This document shows positions 1 through 11,019 of a stretch of 64,000 bases of DNA, in pieces. The position numbers and the translations under genes were made by a program. The notes beneath the pieces were generated by a model. It did no database searches, was not told where the DNA came from, and saw only the letters and a list, made by a program, of their open reading frames with translations. Numbering within the stretch: the stretch's first letter is position 1; each line of letters opens with the position of its first letter. The DNA is from Branchiostoma lanceolatum (lineage: Eukaryota > Chordata > Leptocardii > Amphioxiformes > Branchiostomatidae): NCBI RefSeq assembly GCF_035083965.1, contig NC_089732.1, positions 7,689,383 to 7,753,382 on the forward strand, given 5' to 3'.

Positions 1-1089
1 TGACACATGTACATCCATTTTTGGCTTATTGTTGAGCGCGTCGTGCCAGGTCTGCGTAATGTGGTTGAGGGCTGACACAGTTGATCTCCCCGGCCTGAAC
101 CCGTGTTGGGAGCCATGGATCAGGTGGTCAGTGTCTCTCTGTAACAGCACACGGACAAACGATTCCAGTACTTTACCTAGACAGCTGGTAAGGGAAATCC
201 TCCTGTATTCTTCAGGGCCCTTGGGTTTAGATGTCTTCGGTACTGGAACGACCAACTCCGACTTCCATTGTTCAGGGAATATGCCCTGTTGTAGACAGGA
301 GTTGTAGATGTTACATAGCACAGGAGCAAGTTCCTCATGGAAAGTAGTCAGAATCCATATCGGAATGTGGTCGTCTCCGGTAGCTTTGCGTGGATTGAGC
401 TTTCTGAGTTGGAGTTTAACCTGCCCTATACTGAGCTCTGGCAATGATCCAGTGGAAAGCTGGTCCGAGACGTCTGCAGTGCTCGGTATGTCACGGGTAA
501 CATTCGACCAAACGGACGAGAAGTGTTCACTCAGTGAATCACAGTCTATTCCAGGGGTCGGCAAACTGCCTTCTCTCTTCTTCGGAGCTCCCATCAAGGA
601 CTTCACAAGACTGTACCACTTGCGTGTGTCACCGTGTTTTAGATGGTCTACTTCTTTCTCGTAGAAAGATCTTTTAGCTGACTTCATGTAGTGTTGTATC
701 TTGTTACGTAGACGTTTGAAGCTGGTAGTGTCTCCTGACATAAAGGCTTTCTGCCTCTCTCTTATCAGTCCTTTGATACGTGGGGTAATCCACTCCTTGT
801 CCCTGGAGGTGACTTTCCCCCTCTTGAATGGTAGCAAGCTGTCGAGCAGTGGACGCAGAATTGAATAGAACTGGTGTACTTTCTCTTCTGCATGCGGAGT
901 GTTTTCCACTGGGGAGAAATCAGCGAGGTTCAGTGCCAGTCCAAGCGAACGCACTGTTTCGGGAGTACATTTCCTCCGGCGGTGCACGAAGACAGGCTCC
1001 TTTACCCATGGCGTGCCCGGTAACACTAGTACCTGGTGATCAGAACTTCCCAATGGAGGGAGATGTACAGGTTTACTACTGTTCGGGTT
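1..1089 (-). mobile_element. 5'-truncated non-LTR retrotransposon (LINE, Jockey/CR1/L2-like), endonuclease end plus reverse transcriptase
   Basis: Read on the minus strand, one open frame crosses the whole interval and leaves the window at position 1. It begins in the last part of an APE-type endonuclease (the GSSDHQVL motif near 1040, where SDH is the usual C-terminal endonuclease motif). It continues through a linker rich in Lys and Arg into a reverse transcriptase with RKATGDDHIPIW, VVPVPKTSKPKGPEEYRRIS and QHGFRPGRSTVSALNH, which are typical of domains 0-3 of Jockey-superfamily LINEs. The catalytic FADD box would lie outside the window. The element is 5'-truncated, as is usual for target-primed insertion. 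It sits inside the M1 exon of receptor copy A, in the same orientation and in the same frame. Exact clade is not decided. Confidence 0.85.
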
Positions 1090-1344
1090 GAAGCGATTGT
1101 TGACGGACAGCACCAGGCTAACGGACACGATGGCGGCCACAAAACACAGCCAGACCTACGGCCAGAACGATCGTACAAAAGATGGCTCTGAGCTGCTAAA
1201 CAATTTTATCAAGTACAGTCACAGACTGACAAAAAGCATTCTCCTACGTAGAGCCTCACCTGCGGCCTGTACCGTACCTTGGGAGGCTCTGCTATACCGG
1301 GCTGAGATTTTCACTTGTGAGCGTGACCTCTGAGCAGATATCAG

Positions 1345-1402
1345 CCAATCAGAGAATCGGCTTTACCTAACGAAAACATTTAGGAGATTCTCTGATTGGC
1401 TG
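1345..1402. repeat. Perfect 17-bp inverted repeat with CCAAT cores
   Basis: The arm cagccaatcagagaatc and its exact reverse complement lie about 23 bases apart in intron 10 of copy A. Each arm contains ATTGG/CCAAT. It could be the remnant of a small fold-back element or a paired CCAAT-factor site; nothing here decides between them. Confidence 0.6.
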
Positions 1403-1929
1403 AATGCTGGTTACTGAGTAGATCAAGGCCACGCCCACAAAAATGGGAAAGTCATGCTCTGCGTAGGCGTCAGGCGCTGGTAGGAGACTGACAAAACAAA
1501 GTACAGATGTATCAGATCTTAGACGTAAAAACAAATACCAAGTAAAAACTGCGGATTGACAACAAGGATACAAATCTATGATAATCAGAATAAACTTGTA
1601 ATAATGGAATAGACCTGTTAGAATGTTACGATTTATACCAGCCATGCAAGATAATAATGACTAAAGGAAGAACATGATTAAGTTGAACAGAAGGTATTTC
1701 TATACTTAAATAGTTTTTGCCGATGCAAAGGTATTACTTGCTTTCTTACCTTCTTAGAGAATGGCGCCATGAACTGGAACATGCCCGGAAGACGACGGTC
1801 CGACTTCTTCATGGTCAAGAAGTATCCGCGCGTACGCAGAGGGATGGAGAGCTGCATCGTTTTCAGACGGTGGGAGCGCATGGACATTGGGAACAGCACC
1901 AGATCATACTGCAACCAAGAGAAAAGATA

Positions 1930-2240
1930 AAGATAAGGAAGGTGAGGTGAAAAGGGAGGCCGTAGGGGAAGTGGGTTGTTATCCACTGTGTTTAGGGGAC
2001 AGTGTCGGAAAGCGGAGCCCATCCCACTCCTTCCACCGCCCGCTTTTACCTTCCCAACTAGTTAACTGAAGTCAGATACCAAATTTTACACGTAGGCGGA
2101 GTGAATAAAGTCGTGTTTAGTGTCTTTCCCAAGGACACAACGTCCAGCCCAGTCAGGAATGGCAGGAATTGAACCCGTGACATCTCAATCTCGTGTCGTG
2201 TCTGCTGGTCTAGCCACTCGACCATTCGACACCACGAAAA
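1930..2240 (-). mobile_element. tRNA-derived SINE
   Basis: On the minus strand the head carries a pol III box A-like segment (TGGTCGAGTGGCTAGACC) and a box B (GGGTTCAATTCC) about 40 bases apart. A body with the block TGTCCTTGGGAAAGACAC follows, which I recall as common in invertebrate SINEs, and then a tail rich in CTTTATCT. The 3' tail ends within about 20 bases of the 3' splice site of copy A exon 10 (1908), so the tail supplies most of its pyrimidine tract. Confidence 0.6.
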
Positions 2241-2420
2241 TCACGAGAAAGGATGAGGAAAAACAACATGTTTTGCTCTCGAAAGTAGTTGGATACATTA
2301 GGTCAATATTAATGCTGTGTGTCTTAATCACCCGGCTGCCTGGCAAAACTATAGCTAAGTTAGATCCCTGTTGGCGGTTGACTCTGTCACAGCGTGCTTG
2401 AAAATCAGTATACGAAATTA

Positions 2421-2657
2421 AGCCCCCCTCTCACTGGACCCGCGGCACGCTGGCGGCTTCGCTGTATCCTAAATTGGACTTGTGTTTCCCTTAACTTTAT
2501 AATGGGAATATCATTCAAAACGTACAAGTAACATTATGACCCAAAAGACAACAAGATTAAAGATATTAGTTTTTTCTCGATGAAATGCGTTGAGTGCTAT
2601 GTAAATGATCAGCCGCAGCGACGCCGCCAGCGTGCCGCGGATCCAGAGAGAGGGGCT
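2421..2657. mobile_element. MITE with about 37-bp terminal inverted repeats and TTA target duplication (PIF/Harbinger-like)
   Basis: The ends are inverted copies: AGCCCC(CC)TCTC, then CTGGA, CCGCGGCACGCTGGCGGC, matched on the right by GCCGCCAGCGTGCCGCGG and GAGAGGGGCT. TTA flanks both sides (2418-2420 and 2658-2660), which fits the TWA duplication of PIF/Harbinger transposons. The interior (about 160 bases) is AT-rich and non-coding. It lies in intron 9 of copy A, just below exon 9 in coordinates. Confidence 0.7.
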
Positions 2658-5485
2658 TTAGAATCGTAGGACGGCCTACGAAGAATTTCACCGCGCCTTT
2701 AGCGACTATAACCCACCTCTCCCGATTCTATTGCGCCTTTGTAGTTGGCCCCCATGGTTAGGTTCCAGGTGAAGTTTAACCGAGCCGCCAGCATGTCGGT
2801 CAGGTCCAGCATGAAGCCCTCGTACCGGTGCCGCCCGCGCAGGCCCTCCGCCTCGGCGTGTTTCCTCTCCATGATCCAGGGTTTGCTCTGAAAGGGAAGA
2901 TGGTCTAGAAAATATTTTTTTGGCCCAACATTTTACCAGAAATTCACCGTGGCCGACAGGTACAATGAGCAACACACACCTACTTTCGCTGCGTCAACAC
3001 ACCTATCTTACCAGACGAACACGCCTATTTTGGCTATGCACGTCGACACCTCTACTTTGGCTGCAGTGTACACACAAGAGGGGCCCGCCTATTTACCGGA
3101 ATACACTGGAATGCACAGAAAGAAGGGATAGAGTCTACCGAAATACAGTATGCTTTGATGAGTAAACATCGTAGATTGCTATATCTTGGTGAAAGGGCGT
3201 AGTTTTGCAGGTGCTCACTTTCAACGTCTGAAACATAATTGAATTCTTGTACGCCAATCAGTTGACCCCGTGTGCATTCCTTACTCACCAGTCTCCCAAA
3301 CACCTGGAAGTGCCGTCCACCGAGAAGACCGTTCATCTGCACGTACGAAATGGTGGTGTTCATGTCAACAGCGCCATCTGCCGTCCAGAACCCTACCTGC
3401 AACCCAAAAGATGAAAACATAGCTGAGAATATTGTGACCTTTTGATACAGAAGAGCAGGACGAACAGCAAGGAAGAAATTCTGATGAAGAAAATCAGAGT
3501 TTGAAAGGAAAGAGAAAAGGGAAATGAAATACCAAAATTCAGAAAAGATAGAATGCGCAGTTTATGTCTTCTTGCCTGTTTCTCTTGACCGTCGCTGTAC
3601 TCGCGGATGTAGATGGTGACGTCAGTTCTCCTGCCACAGTCGTCGAACGACACGTCCCCGCTGGCGCCACGAAACGTCACCTGAGAAGTAAAATGTACGA
3701 CGACTGTCATCCACCTTTTGTGTCAAGACAGTCAAATATTCGATTTTTTCTCCACAAATAATTCATCTAAATAAAGATGGAACATGTTGAAGAACAGATG
3801 CCGCAATGGTATTCTTTTGAGCATCCATACGCATTCAGACCCACCTTAGAACTTTGATTTTGTCGGCTGCAGTTTTCCAGTGTCCGCCAGCCTTCAGATG
3901 GTCTGTTGGTGTCTTGCTCTTCCAAAGAGGATAGTAGATCCGCCAGGACGGCCACTGAATCCCGGGCAAGTCGTGCTGTGTTGGACAATGAATCCTTACA
4001 CCGGTCCAGTCTGGACAGGTTTTGGCCAGGCCCACCCAGCTCGAACCGGTCCAGTTCCGTCGCGGATGGTGTTTCACCGGTCCGTTCCGGATCTGACCGG
4101 TTTGGTGTTTCCTCCGATCGGTTCAGATGCGGTGCAGACTGGTTCCCGACGGTCAGCATCGGGTCAGACCAGTTTGGGGTAGTTTTTGTGGCACTTTCAG
4201 GATACTGGCGAAGTAACGTGAACCGTGCTCCACTATGACGAAAACTGTCCAGTTGTTTCTGACTGGCATCCTTTTAGAACAAGATAAACATATTTAAGTT
4301 ATGAGATCAACATACATCAAGGACACAAATAATACCCTTGAAAAAATAAACACCTCCCACACAAGTATGAAATAAGCCCCAAACCCTTCGTTTCTTTGTA
4401 AACGTTTCTCCACCCCTCCCCCCGTACACCCACCTCATTTCTGCATCTTATTTGTTACCACTACTCCTTCTAGCAGTACTCACGAAGCTTGTGATGATCC
4501 AATGGCTTTGTGACGTCAGCAGCATTCTGTGGAAAGCCTGAGCAAAGGTAAAATACAGGAAAGGTTTAGATGTATAGACCAAAGACTGTGCGATAAAACA
4601 ATAAAACATGGTCCAATGACCTTTTTCATAACCAGCATACTTAACTCAAAAGTTTATGGTAATTCAATGGAAAGTTTGAAATTATATGGCTTATTCCCTT
4701 ACCTGGGTCAATAAAACGTTACCTGTTCTAATATGGCGTCAATGACGTCATCATCCGTCATCATCACGACATGGATCCTTCCGGATGTTCTGACATCAGA
4801 CAAGATGGCGTCCACCGAGTCTCTATCGGCCTGGGTGGCAACCTTAGCGGGAACTTCCCTGAACCACGTGTACCACCGTCTCGTTGTCACGATGTTCTCC
4901 ATGGCTTCAATGCATCGATAGAACTCTGAATATGAAAGAAATTATTTTCAGTCAGCCACACTTTTGTACGGTTATTTGTGTACTGAATAGTGTTGAAAAT
5001 CTGTTGATCTTGGCGGCTGGCCAATCCTATTGTGAAGCTTCGTAAATCGGTGCCCGCTCTCCTCTACAATTGTTATAAATCTGTATCATACTCGTTAACT
5101 TTATATATTATATCCTAACAAATCCCACTTACCCGACTGCTTGTTATATAGCACATAGGCTGACTTCCAGCCGTAAGCCTCCATGACGTCAATCAACATG
5201 GTTGCCAGGTGCTCTGGGGACGGGAACATGTCCAGTACCCTGGAGCGGAGAGTTGGTTCAGCCGGTCCTGCCTGGTAGGTGCGCACTGTCAGTGGTGGCA
5301 GCGATGGTCTTTCCGAACCTCCGCAGAAACATGGGGGTGGGATCAGGGGGTCCAGCAGAATCAGAGCTTGGAGAGAGTGTTGTTGTATAGCTGGAGTTGA
5401 CCAGGGGCAGACAAGAACAGTACATTATAAACAACAGACAACTTATAATGTAAAGAATGGTAAAAGGTAAAAAATGACAAACCTT

Positions 5486-5766
5486 GACGGCCGCGTGGCG
5501 CGTTGGATACACCCGATCCCTCGATCTCGGAAGTTAAGCAACGCGCGGTCCGGACAGTGCTTGGATGGGGGACCAACCAAGGACGTCCGGATTGCTGTAG
5601 CCTCACGAAGCTTTCCACGAAATCGTCTTCCGGGAGGGACGTAAAACGGGGGTTCCGTGCTCGAGGAGGTGCCTCGAACACGTTAAACAGCCTCATTACC
5701 CTACACATTGGGTACCTGCCTGTGGCACTGGCTGCAAATACACCTGATATTATTATTATTATTATA
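5486..5766 (+). mobile_element. 5S rRNA-derived SINE (SINE3-like)
   Basis: The first 120 bases follow 5S rRNA from end to end: GACGGCC, CACCCGATC, GATCTCGGAAGTTAAGCA (box A region), GTGCTTGGATGGGGGACC (box C region) and GCTGTAGCC at the end. A non-5S body (GGGACGTAAAACGGGGG and onwards) and an (ATT)n tail at 5747-5766 follow. The internal pol III promoter elements are largely kept. It is in intron 2 of copy A, opposite to the gene. A true 5S gene is unlikely, because the match is imperfect and a SINE body with an (ATT)n tail is attached. Confidence 0.75.
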
Positions 5767-6137
5767 TTGATGAAGGTTAGACATCCAGGTAATAAGATAC
5801 GCCAAAAAACAGTTACTCAGCAGCACTAGTGGATCAAGCAAAAGCATATCCGATTGCTTGAGCAACTGTTTTTTGGTGAAGTATGACATGATAAATTTCA
5901 GACCAGAAGCAATATGAGATCAAAACAACAAGAGTAGTTGTCAAAATAAAATCCTGGCCGCAATACTAGTATTCGACGACTCAACTGACTTACATTGATC
6001 CAGTGCGCATGCGCTGTCGTTCATTTCCACGGGAACTACTGAGACGATGGCGTCGCTATCCTGTCTGCTGTTCAGCTCCTTTGCGCTAGATGTCACTTCT
6101 GCAAGGTGGCATTCCTGATTTCCCGTGTGCACAACTC

Positions 6138-8970
6138 CTACAAAAACAAACGATATCGATCCAGTGTTTAAAACACTCCGTTTCATACTTCAAAGAAGAT
6201 CAAGAACAACTAATTTCATAAGTGGTAATTATAAGATCAAGATTGCGATGCACTCTTTAAGTCTTGTCAGATCTCTGTAGACGATCTTAGAATGAATAAT
6301 TGATAAGACGGATGATTAAAAGTTAGTTAAGTCTGGATAACATCAGTCGGTTTGTCATCATGAATCATTGATGTGTTTTCCGTAAGACCTTATCTCTACT
6401 TCTACCTGTAGTTACAGATAAAGACTGTGTAACATTAACTGATCACTCCGGGGGGTGAGAGATCAAATCTAGTTCTTCATCACAAAGTTTTCAAAACAGA
6501 AACCTACGTTATACGGCTGTCTGACATATCTGTTTGGACTGAAATCCGTATGGGTTAATGGATCTTCTTTTTTTATAGACAGCAGACAAGCAAAACCGTT
6601 CTAGTAACTATGTACACAAAATGTAGTTTCTTATTGCAGAGAGTATTTTACGCTGTGTAAATGACATAGAAGTGACCTAGGTTTTATATTGGAATACATT
6701 GCCTCGTAGCTCTAGGCCGTTATGCAAGGTAAATCTCCATTTTAAGCTCCTGTCCTGCCTTTCAACTACAGATCATACCCCAGTGTATACCTTACACAGC
6801 AACATTGCGCTACCTTGGTGCAGATTTGAACCATATGCATGTCCTTTTTAGTTGATGATATTTTACCCCTCCCCACTCAAACCACACAGCCTATGGAGCA
6901 AAATAAACCAGGCCAAGGGACATCTGAAAAGGGAGGAAACTCTTGCCACCGTGAAAGCGATTTTATCATATAGTAATAACACCAACCCGTAATCGTATCT
7001 CTGGAAAGTGGGCCGGTAGATTGGTTCATAATTAACTCACTGCAAGCTTTATCAAAGCCTCCAGAGCTTTTACAGCAAGCAGAAATGTAATTACAGCGCG
7101 GAAACACGAAGCTCTCAGAAACTGACTGAGAAAGTGGTAACACTGCCGTACTAAATAGGTACATGCGATAAGAAAACAAGGCGCTCGGTGCATCCTCAGG
7201 TCGGTGGTATGGTGGGTTTGCAGGGCAGTCTTTGTCTCGTATGCTAAAACTCCTTGGAGTTAGAGGTCTACGGCCCAGAAAGGCCATTTAAACATTCTGG
7301 AGGTAGTAGAAATGGCCTCACGTTGATTGTTGTCCCGTAGGGGGTGACCTCTACGTGACCCCTACCCCCTGCGGTTGCCGTGCTATTTGTGGGCCCGGTT
7401 GGGATCCCGAATATTCTAACTCCGACTTAAATTGAACGCGGGACCCGGTAACAAATAGACGCCGTCAGCTAGTCGTGCGAGCACCAGGAGGTACCCCCCC
7501 CCCCCCCCCCCTTCCGTACCCGGCAGTCCACCGGGACAAATTAGTGGCTTCGGGGCCCGGCCGGGAATACACCCCCTACGGACACCGGCGCAACTTGGGA
7601 CCAAAGCAGAAGTGACTGCTGCTTGCACACAAGTCGGGGAGTGATAAATCACGGCTGGGCCTCCCGGGCAAGGGTGTATGATTATCAAAGACCGGAAAAA
7701 CCTGATGACACTGGGTTCATCACTGATTAAGTGTCCATATGTTCAGCACTGTCTCTGGTGTGTATTGTACAGTTTTGAAGAATTTTCTGCGCAGCGGAGG
7801 CGAGCAGAGCGTAATTCGGCTCACACAGCCTCCAGTGGCATACCTGCAACTTTGCTAAAAATGTCACACTACTGAAATATTTATCAACTTCGAACTTTAA
7901 CAGAAAATCCCTATATCCCTATGTCACTGCAAAATGTCAAGAAGGCAATTGGGTTTAGGATTGAAACGAAGGAAGCCAGACTCCCTTACGAGACCATTCA
8001 TAGCCCAAGGCAATTCTAAAGTTATTCAAGCATTTTCCCATCAAAGCATTATCCATTGTGTGGTGGGGGAGGGGGACACCGTCCTGTACTAGGCCATCTT
8101 TGTATTACACCGCGTATCGTGTAAAGTTGTCCATCTAACACAGGGATGGCCACGGAAACTTCGTGATAAACTGTACTGTCTTAAGAGATTAGCACAACAA
8201 TGACTCAGGCTCAGGATCTTCTCCATCTTTTCACACGATGGAACCCTCAGCGATTATATACTTTAGTCGGCACTTTAGATGGTGATAATCTTCACCTGAT
8301 ATGAAGATTTGTTCCACTTGAGATTTCGGCATTCTCCACTGAAAGGTATTCTAATCTAGGTCACCAATCTCTGCCACAATTTGTGTTCTCCATGATCCCT
8401 CACTGCACGAAATAACGTTTAAAGCAAATGCATTAACGTAGTATTTTGCGAGTTCAGTAGAAGCTTTGCTTCCATTGTAACACAGAACATGGAAACTGAA
8501 TTTCGACCATGTTTCAAAGAAAGCACTGCACAAAGTCATATCTTTAAGCACATCTTAAAACATGCGCGTGTGCTGTTCTTCTTCCAAACATGTAGCCTTT
8601 TCGTGTGCTTTATGGTATGCTTAAAGATACTGTTTTGTGCAGTGCTATCTTTGAAAAATGGTCGAAATTCAGTTTTAATGTTCTAGCTGTGTTACAATGA
8701 AAGCGCAGCTTGTACTGAACTGGAAAAAGTTACGTTAACACATTTCCGTAGAACGTTATTCGCTTTACAATTTACTAGGATATAGATATACTAAGACACT
8801 ACATGGTGCAGCATTTCCAAAATGTAGAAGAGTAATAAGGACTACTGCCAAGTCATCAAGTGAACACACATCCTTCATACACTCTATGTACTATTTAGCA
8901 TTCAGTCAAAGAGAAGGAAAGTCTTCACTCTTGTGTACCCCGCGTCATAGGTTACACAACTCGGACTCAC
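6138..8970. other. Intron 1 of copy A: no gene, GC-rich block and fold-back element
   Basis: No exon is supported here. Positions 7310-7690 form a GC-rich block (CCCCTACGGG-type motifs, a run of about 18 C at 7493-7510) unlike its AT-rich surroundings, probably an old repeat of unknown type. A long fold-back element lies at 8408-8765. The remaining sequence is unique-looking and AT-rich. Confidence 0.5.
8408..8765. mobile_element. Long fold-back (hairpin) element, arms about 150 bases
   Basis: The left arm (about 8408-8560) and right arm (about 8600-8765) are imperfect reverse complements. Paired blocks include ATTGTAACACAG with CTGTGTTACAAT, GAATTTCGACCAT with ATGGTCGAAATTC, AAGCACTGCACAAA with TTTGTGCAGTGCT, and TATCTTTAAGCA with TGCTTAAAGATA. 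The two outer ends pair as AATAACGTT with AACGTTATT. The pattern fits a non-autonomous DNA transposon. No coding capacity is seen. Confidence 0.7.
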
Positions 8971-9216
8971 CCACATGGATATCCCTCGCGTTGCCATGGC
9001 AACAGATGAAAAGGAGCAGGTACGTCACTCCCAAGAGGCTTCTGTTGGAAAGGCACGCCCTCATCACTGCACCTGGTACATGCGTAACTGCTGCAGGTGG
9101 ATTTCAAACTCACGTCGTTGGTGGAGATTACTGTGCAGGTGGTGTGTTGGGGATATAACTGTAGATGGTTGGTATGTGAGCAGTGACTCCGTCCTGCAAA
9201 GGAAAATGTAGTTACA

Positions 9217-9317
9217 TAAAGACAATTCAGACTCTACAAATTGATAAATTTGGGAGATTTACTATCCGGAAGTGAATCTCCGAATTTTATCAAGTTGTAG
9301 AGTTTGGATTGTCTTTA
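9217..9317. mobile_element. Fold-back MITE, TAAAGACAATTC family, short copy
   Basis: The terminal inverted repeats are TAAAGACAATTCAGACTC and its complement ending in GATTGTCTTTA. The arms continue through ACAA, TTGATAAA and GGAGATT. The same termini and arm sequence recur at 56855-57087 in STK11, so this is one family. Confidence 0.7.
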
Positions 9318-9789
9318 TACGTATACATTGTTTACCTGAACATAGAACCTTCATAAATGAAAATGTAATTAGATTACTGTAATGTTTTATCCAAACAATG
9401 TCATCGAATTTGCAAGTGGCATTGAAGATGTCTGAATCTCTTTGCAAAGATCGAAACATGGAGTGTGCATTGACAAGGGAAAAAAACCCCGAGTCGTATA
9501 ATATCGCAAACAGAATTATTGAATTGGCAAGCGGAGAGTGAAACGGACTGAGAGTCTTTACGCTTAAACAAAATATATAGTTTGAACGAACAAAGATCCC
9601 ACAAGCAATATGGTCGAGCAGCGTCACTTGTGATTATTTGATCAGTCGTCCGACGACCAGGGAAGGCCGCGAGAAGTCCCATAATCGACCTTAACCTTCG
9701 TCTTTCCAAAACCTTCATGTATACTATATATCATCGCAATCCACTCAGACATTCTCAAGTTTTTCCTAGCCAAAATATCAGGAAATATG

Positions 9790-9860
<71 letters not shown>
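9790..9860. repeat. (CA)n microsatellite, about 35 units
   Basis: An uninterrupted run of AC dinucleotides. The open frames across it are artefacts of the repeat. Confidence 0.97.
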
Positions 9861-9862
<2 letters not shown>

Positions 9863-11019
9863 TCAGGACTCTCCATGGTATCTTGGTTATATCCATAACA
9901 TCTTAGGCTGTGCTTACACACGCGTTTCCAAATACACTCGGAGCAAAATACGTTTGTATACCCAGCGAAGGTCGTGCCAGCATTCAAGATATGGACATTT
10001 ACACAATGAAGATGAAAATTGAACCTTACAACACAACATGCGGAGAGCAGAATGGATCAAGATTACATATTGCAGGAAGCCTGAACAGGAGTCTTGCGCA
10101 ATATACACCCGAGTGTTTGGAAAGGCCGATACTCAAGAAAGCAATGATGTCATAGTACAGATTGAAATAGAACACAAAACGTAGTGGGTATATAAATTGC
10201 AGACCTTACAACTTGCAAATGGCTCAGGGGGTGACTTTACAAGTGGGTTGGCCGGAATAAGTTTAAAGATGGCGTTTTAGAATAGAAGGTTGGTTTCTGT
10301 GGCTGTTTATGAAATAATGCAGCAGCTATTTCATTACATCAACTTTGTATTCAGTGGATGTTGGATCATGGAGGGTCGCCAAACCCGCATGCAGCACAAT
10401 TTGGCAATAATTCTTGCCTGATTCATTATTTTTGAAAAGGGGCAGGTCACTAGCATGACTGTGTTATAATTTACATATGTCAGATAGTTTGACCTATAGG
10501 ACACTCCATGTATGTTCTTAAACATACGGAAGACTTCTTCGTTTTCGTTTTGGCTTTTCATCGAGGACGGAGATTATTCAAGGACGTCCGCGTTGGCGAC
10601 AGTCCAACAAAAGGGATTTTCTGTCAGAGTACTACATCTAACCGCAGGCCCTTACCAATTCAATTCGGCTGCTTCTTCGTCTTCTGTTATCATAGAAATC
10701 AAGTTATGAGAGACATCGATTTTACTAAACGTGTTACTGGCTTGTTTGCCTGTTTTATGTGCAAGTGTCACTCCTGTTACAAAGCAGCACAGTTGGACGA
10801 AGCTATTTGCTTCAAATGTGGATAGAATATCAAACTTTTTTACGCAGACCACACTGCAGGGAATACACTTATTGAAGGCAATATTGGATATAAGGCTCTT
10901 GATTTCTAAGGCAAATGCCTCATAAGACGCCGGTAAAATCTGAGCACCTTTCCCATCAAAATGAAGTCTAGCGCCGGCCATTCCGCACGGAAATGTTGCT
11001 TTAGCTTTAGCCTTTACCT

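Larger units (their letters stand above)
1090..9064 (-). pseudogene. iGluR-like receptor copy A, broken in the M1 exon by a LINE
   Basis: Eleven exons are visible, from high to low coordinate: 8971-9064 (signal peptide, ATG at 9064, hydrophobic core YLLLFICC), 5994-6137, 5133-5390, 4723-4925, 4484-4537, 3845-4270, 3576-3680, 3289-3396, 2717-2887 (S1 first half, with YEGFMLDL and LNFTWNLT), 1750-1908 (S1 second half, RGYFLTMKK) and about 1090-1155 (M1 start, VWLCFVAAIVSVSLVL). Phases agree through all junctions, giving 574 codons before M1. After FNP the exon turns into LINE sequence without a frame break, so a chimeric open frame continues to position 1. The pore, M3, S2 and M4 exons are not in the window; they may lie to the left or be lost. 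Copy A is the most diverged of the four. It has about 50 extra codons in exon 6, a GC splice donor after exon 7, and is the only copy with Arg at the usual agonist position of S1. It may be a pseudogene or a truncated receptor. Confidence 0.75.

Noticed and set aside
3767-4238. Long plus- and minus-strand frames in the ACCGGT-rich region as separate genes
   Set aside because: One minus frame is exon 6 of copy A; the others are shadows kept open by the repeat.
5486-5606. Functional 5S rRNA gene
   Set aside because: Too many differences from 5S, and it is joined to a SINE body and (ATT)n tail.
9642-10022. Open frames made of (CV)n, (TH)n or similar
   Set aside because: They are translations of the (CA)n microsatellite.
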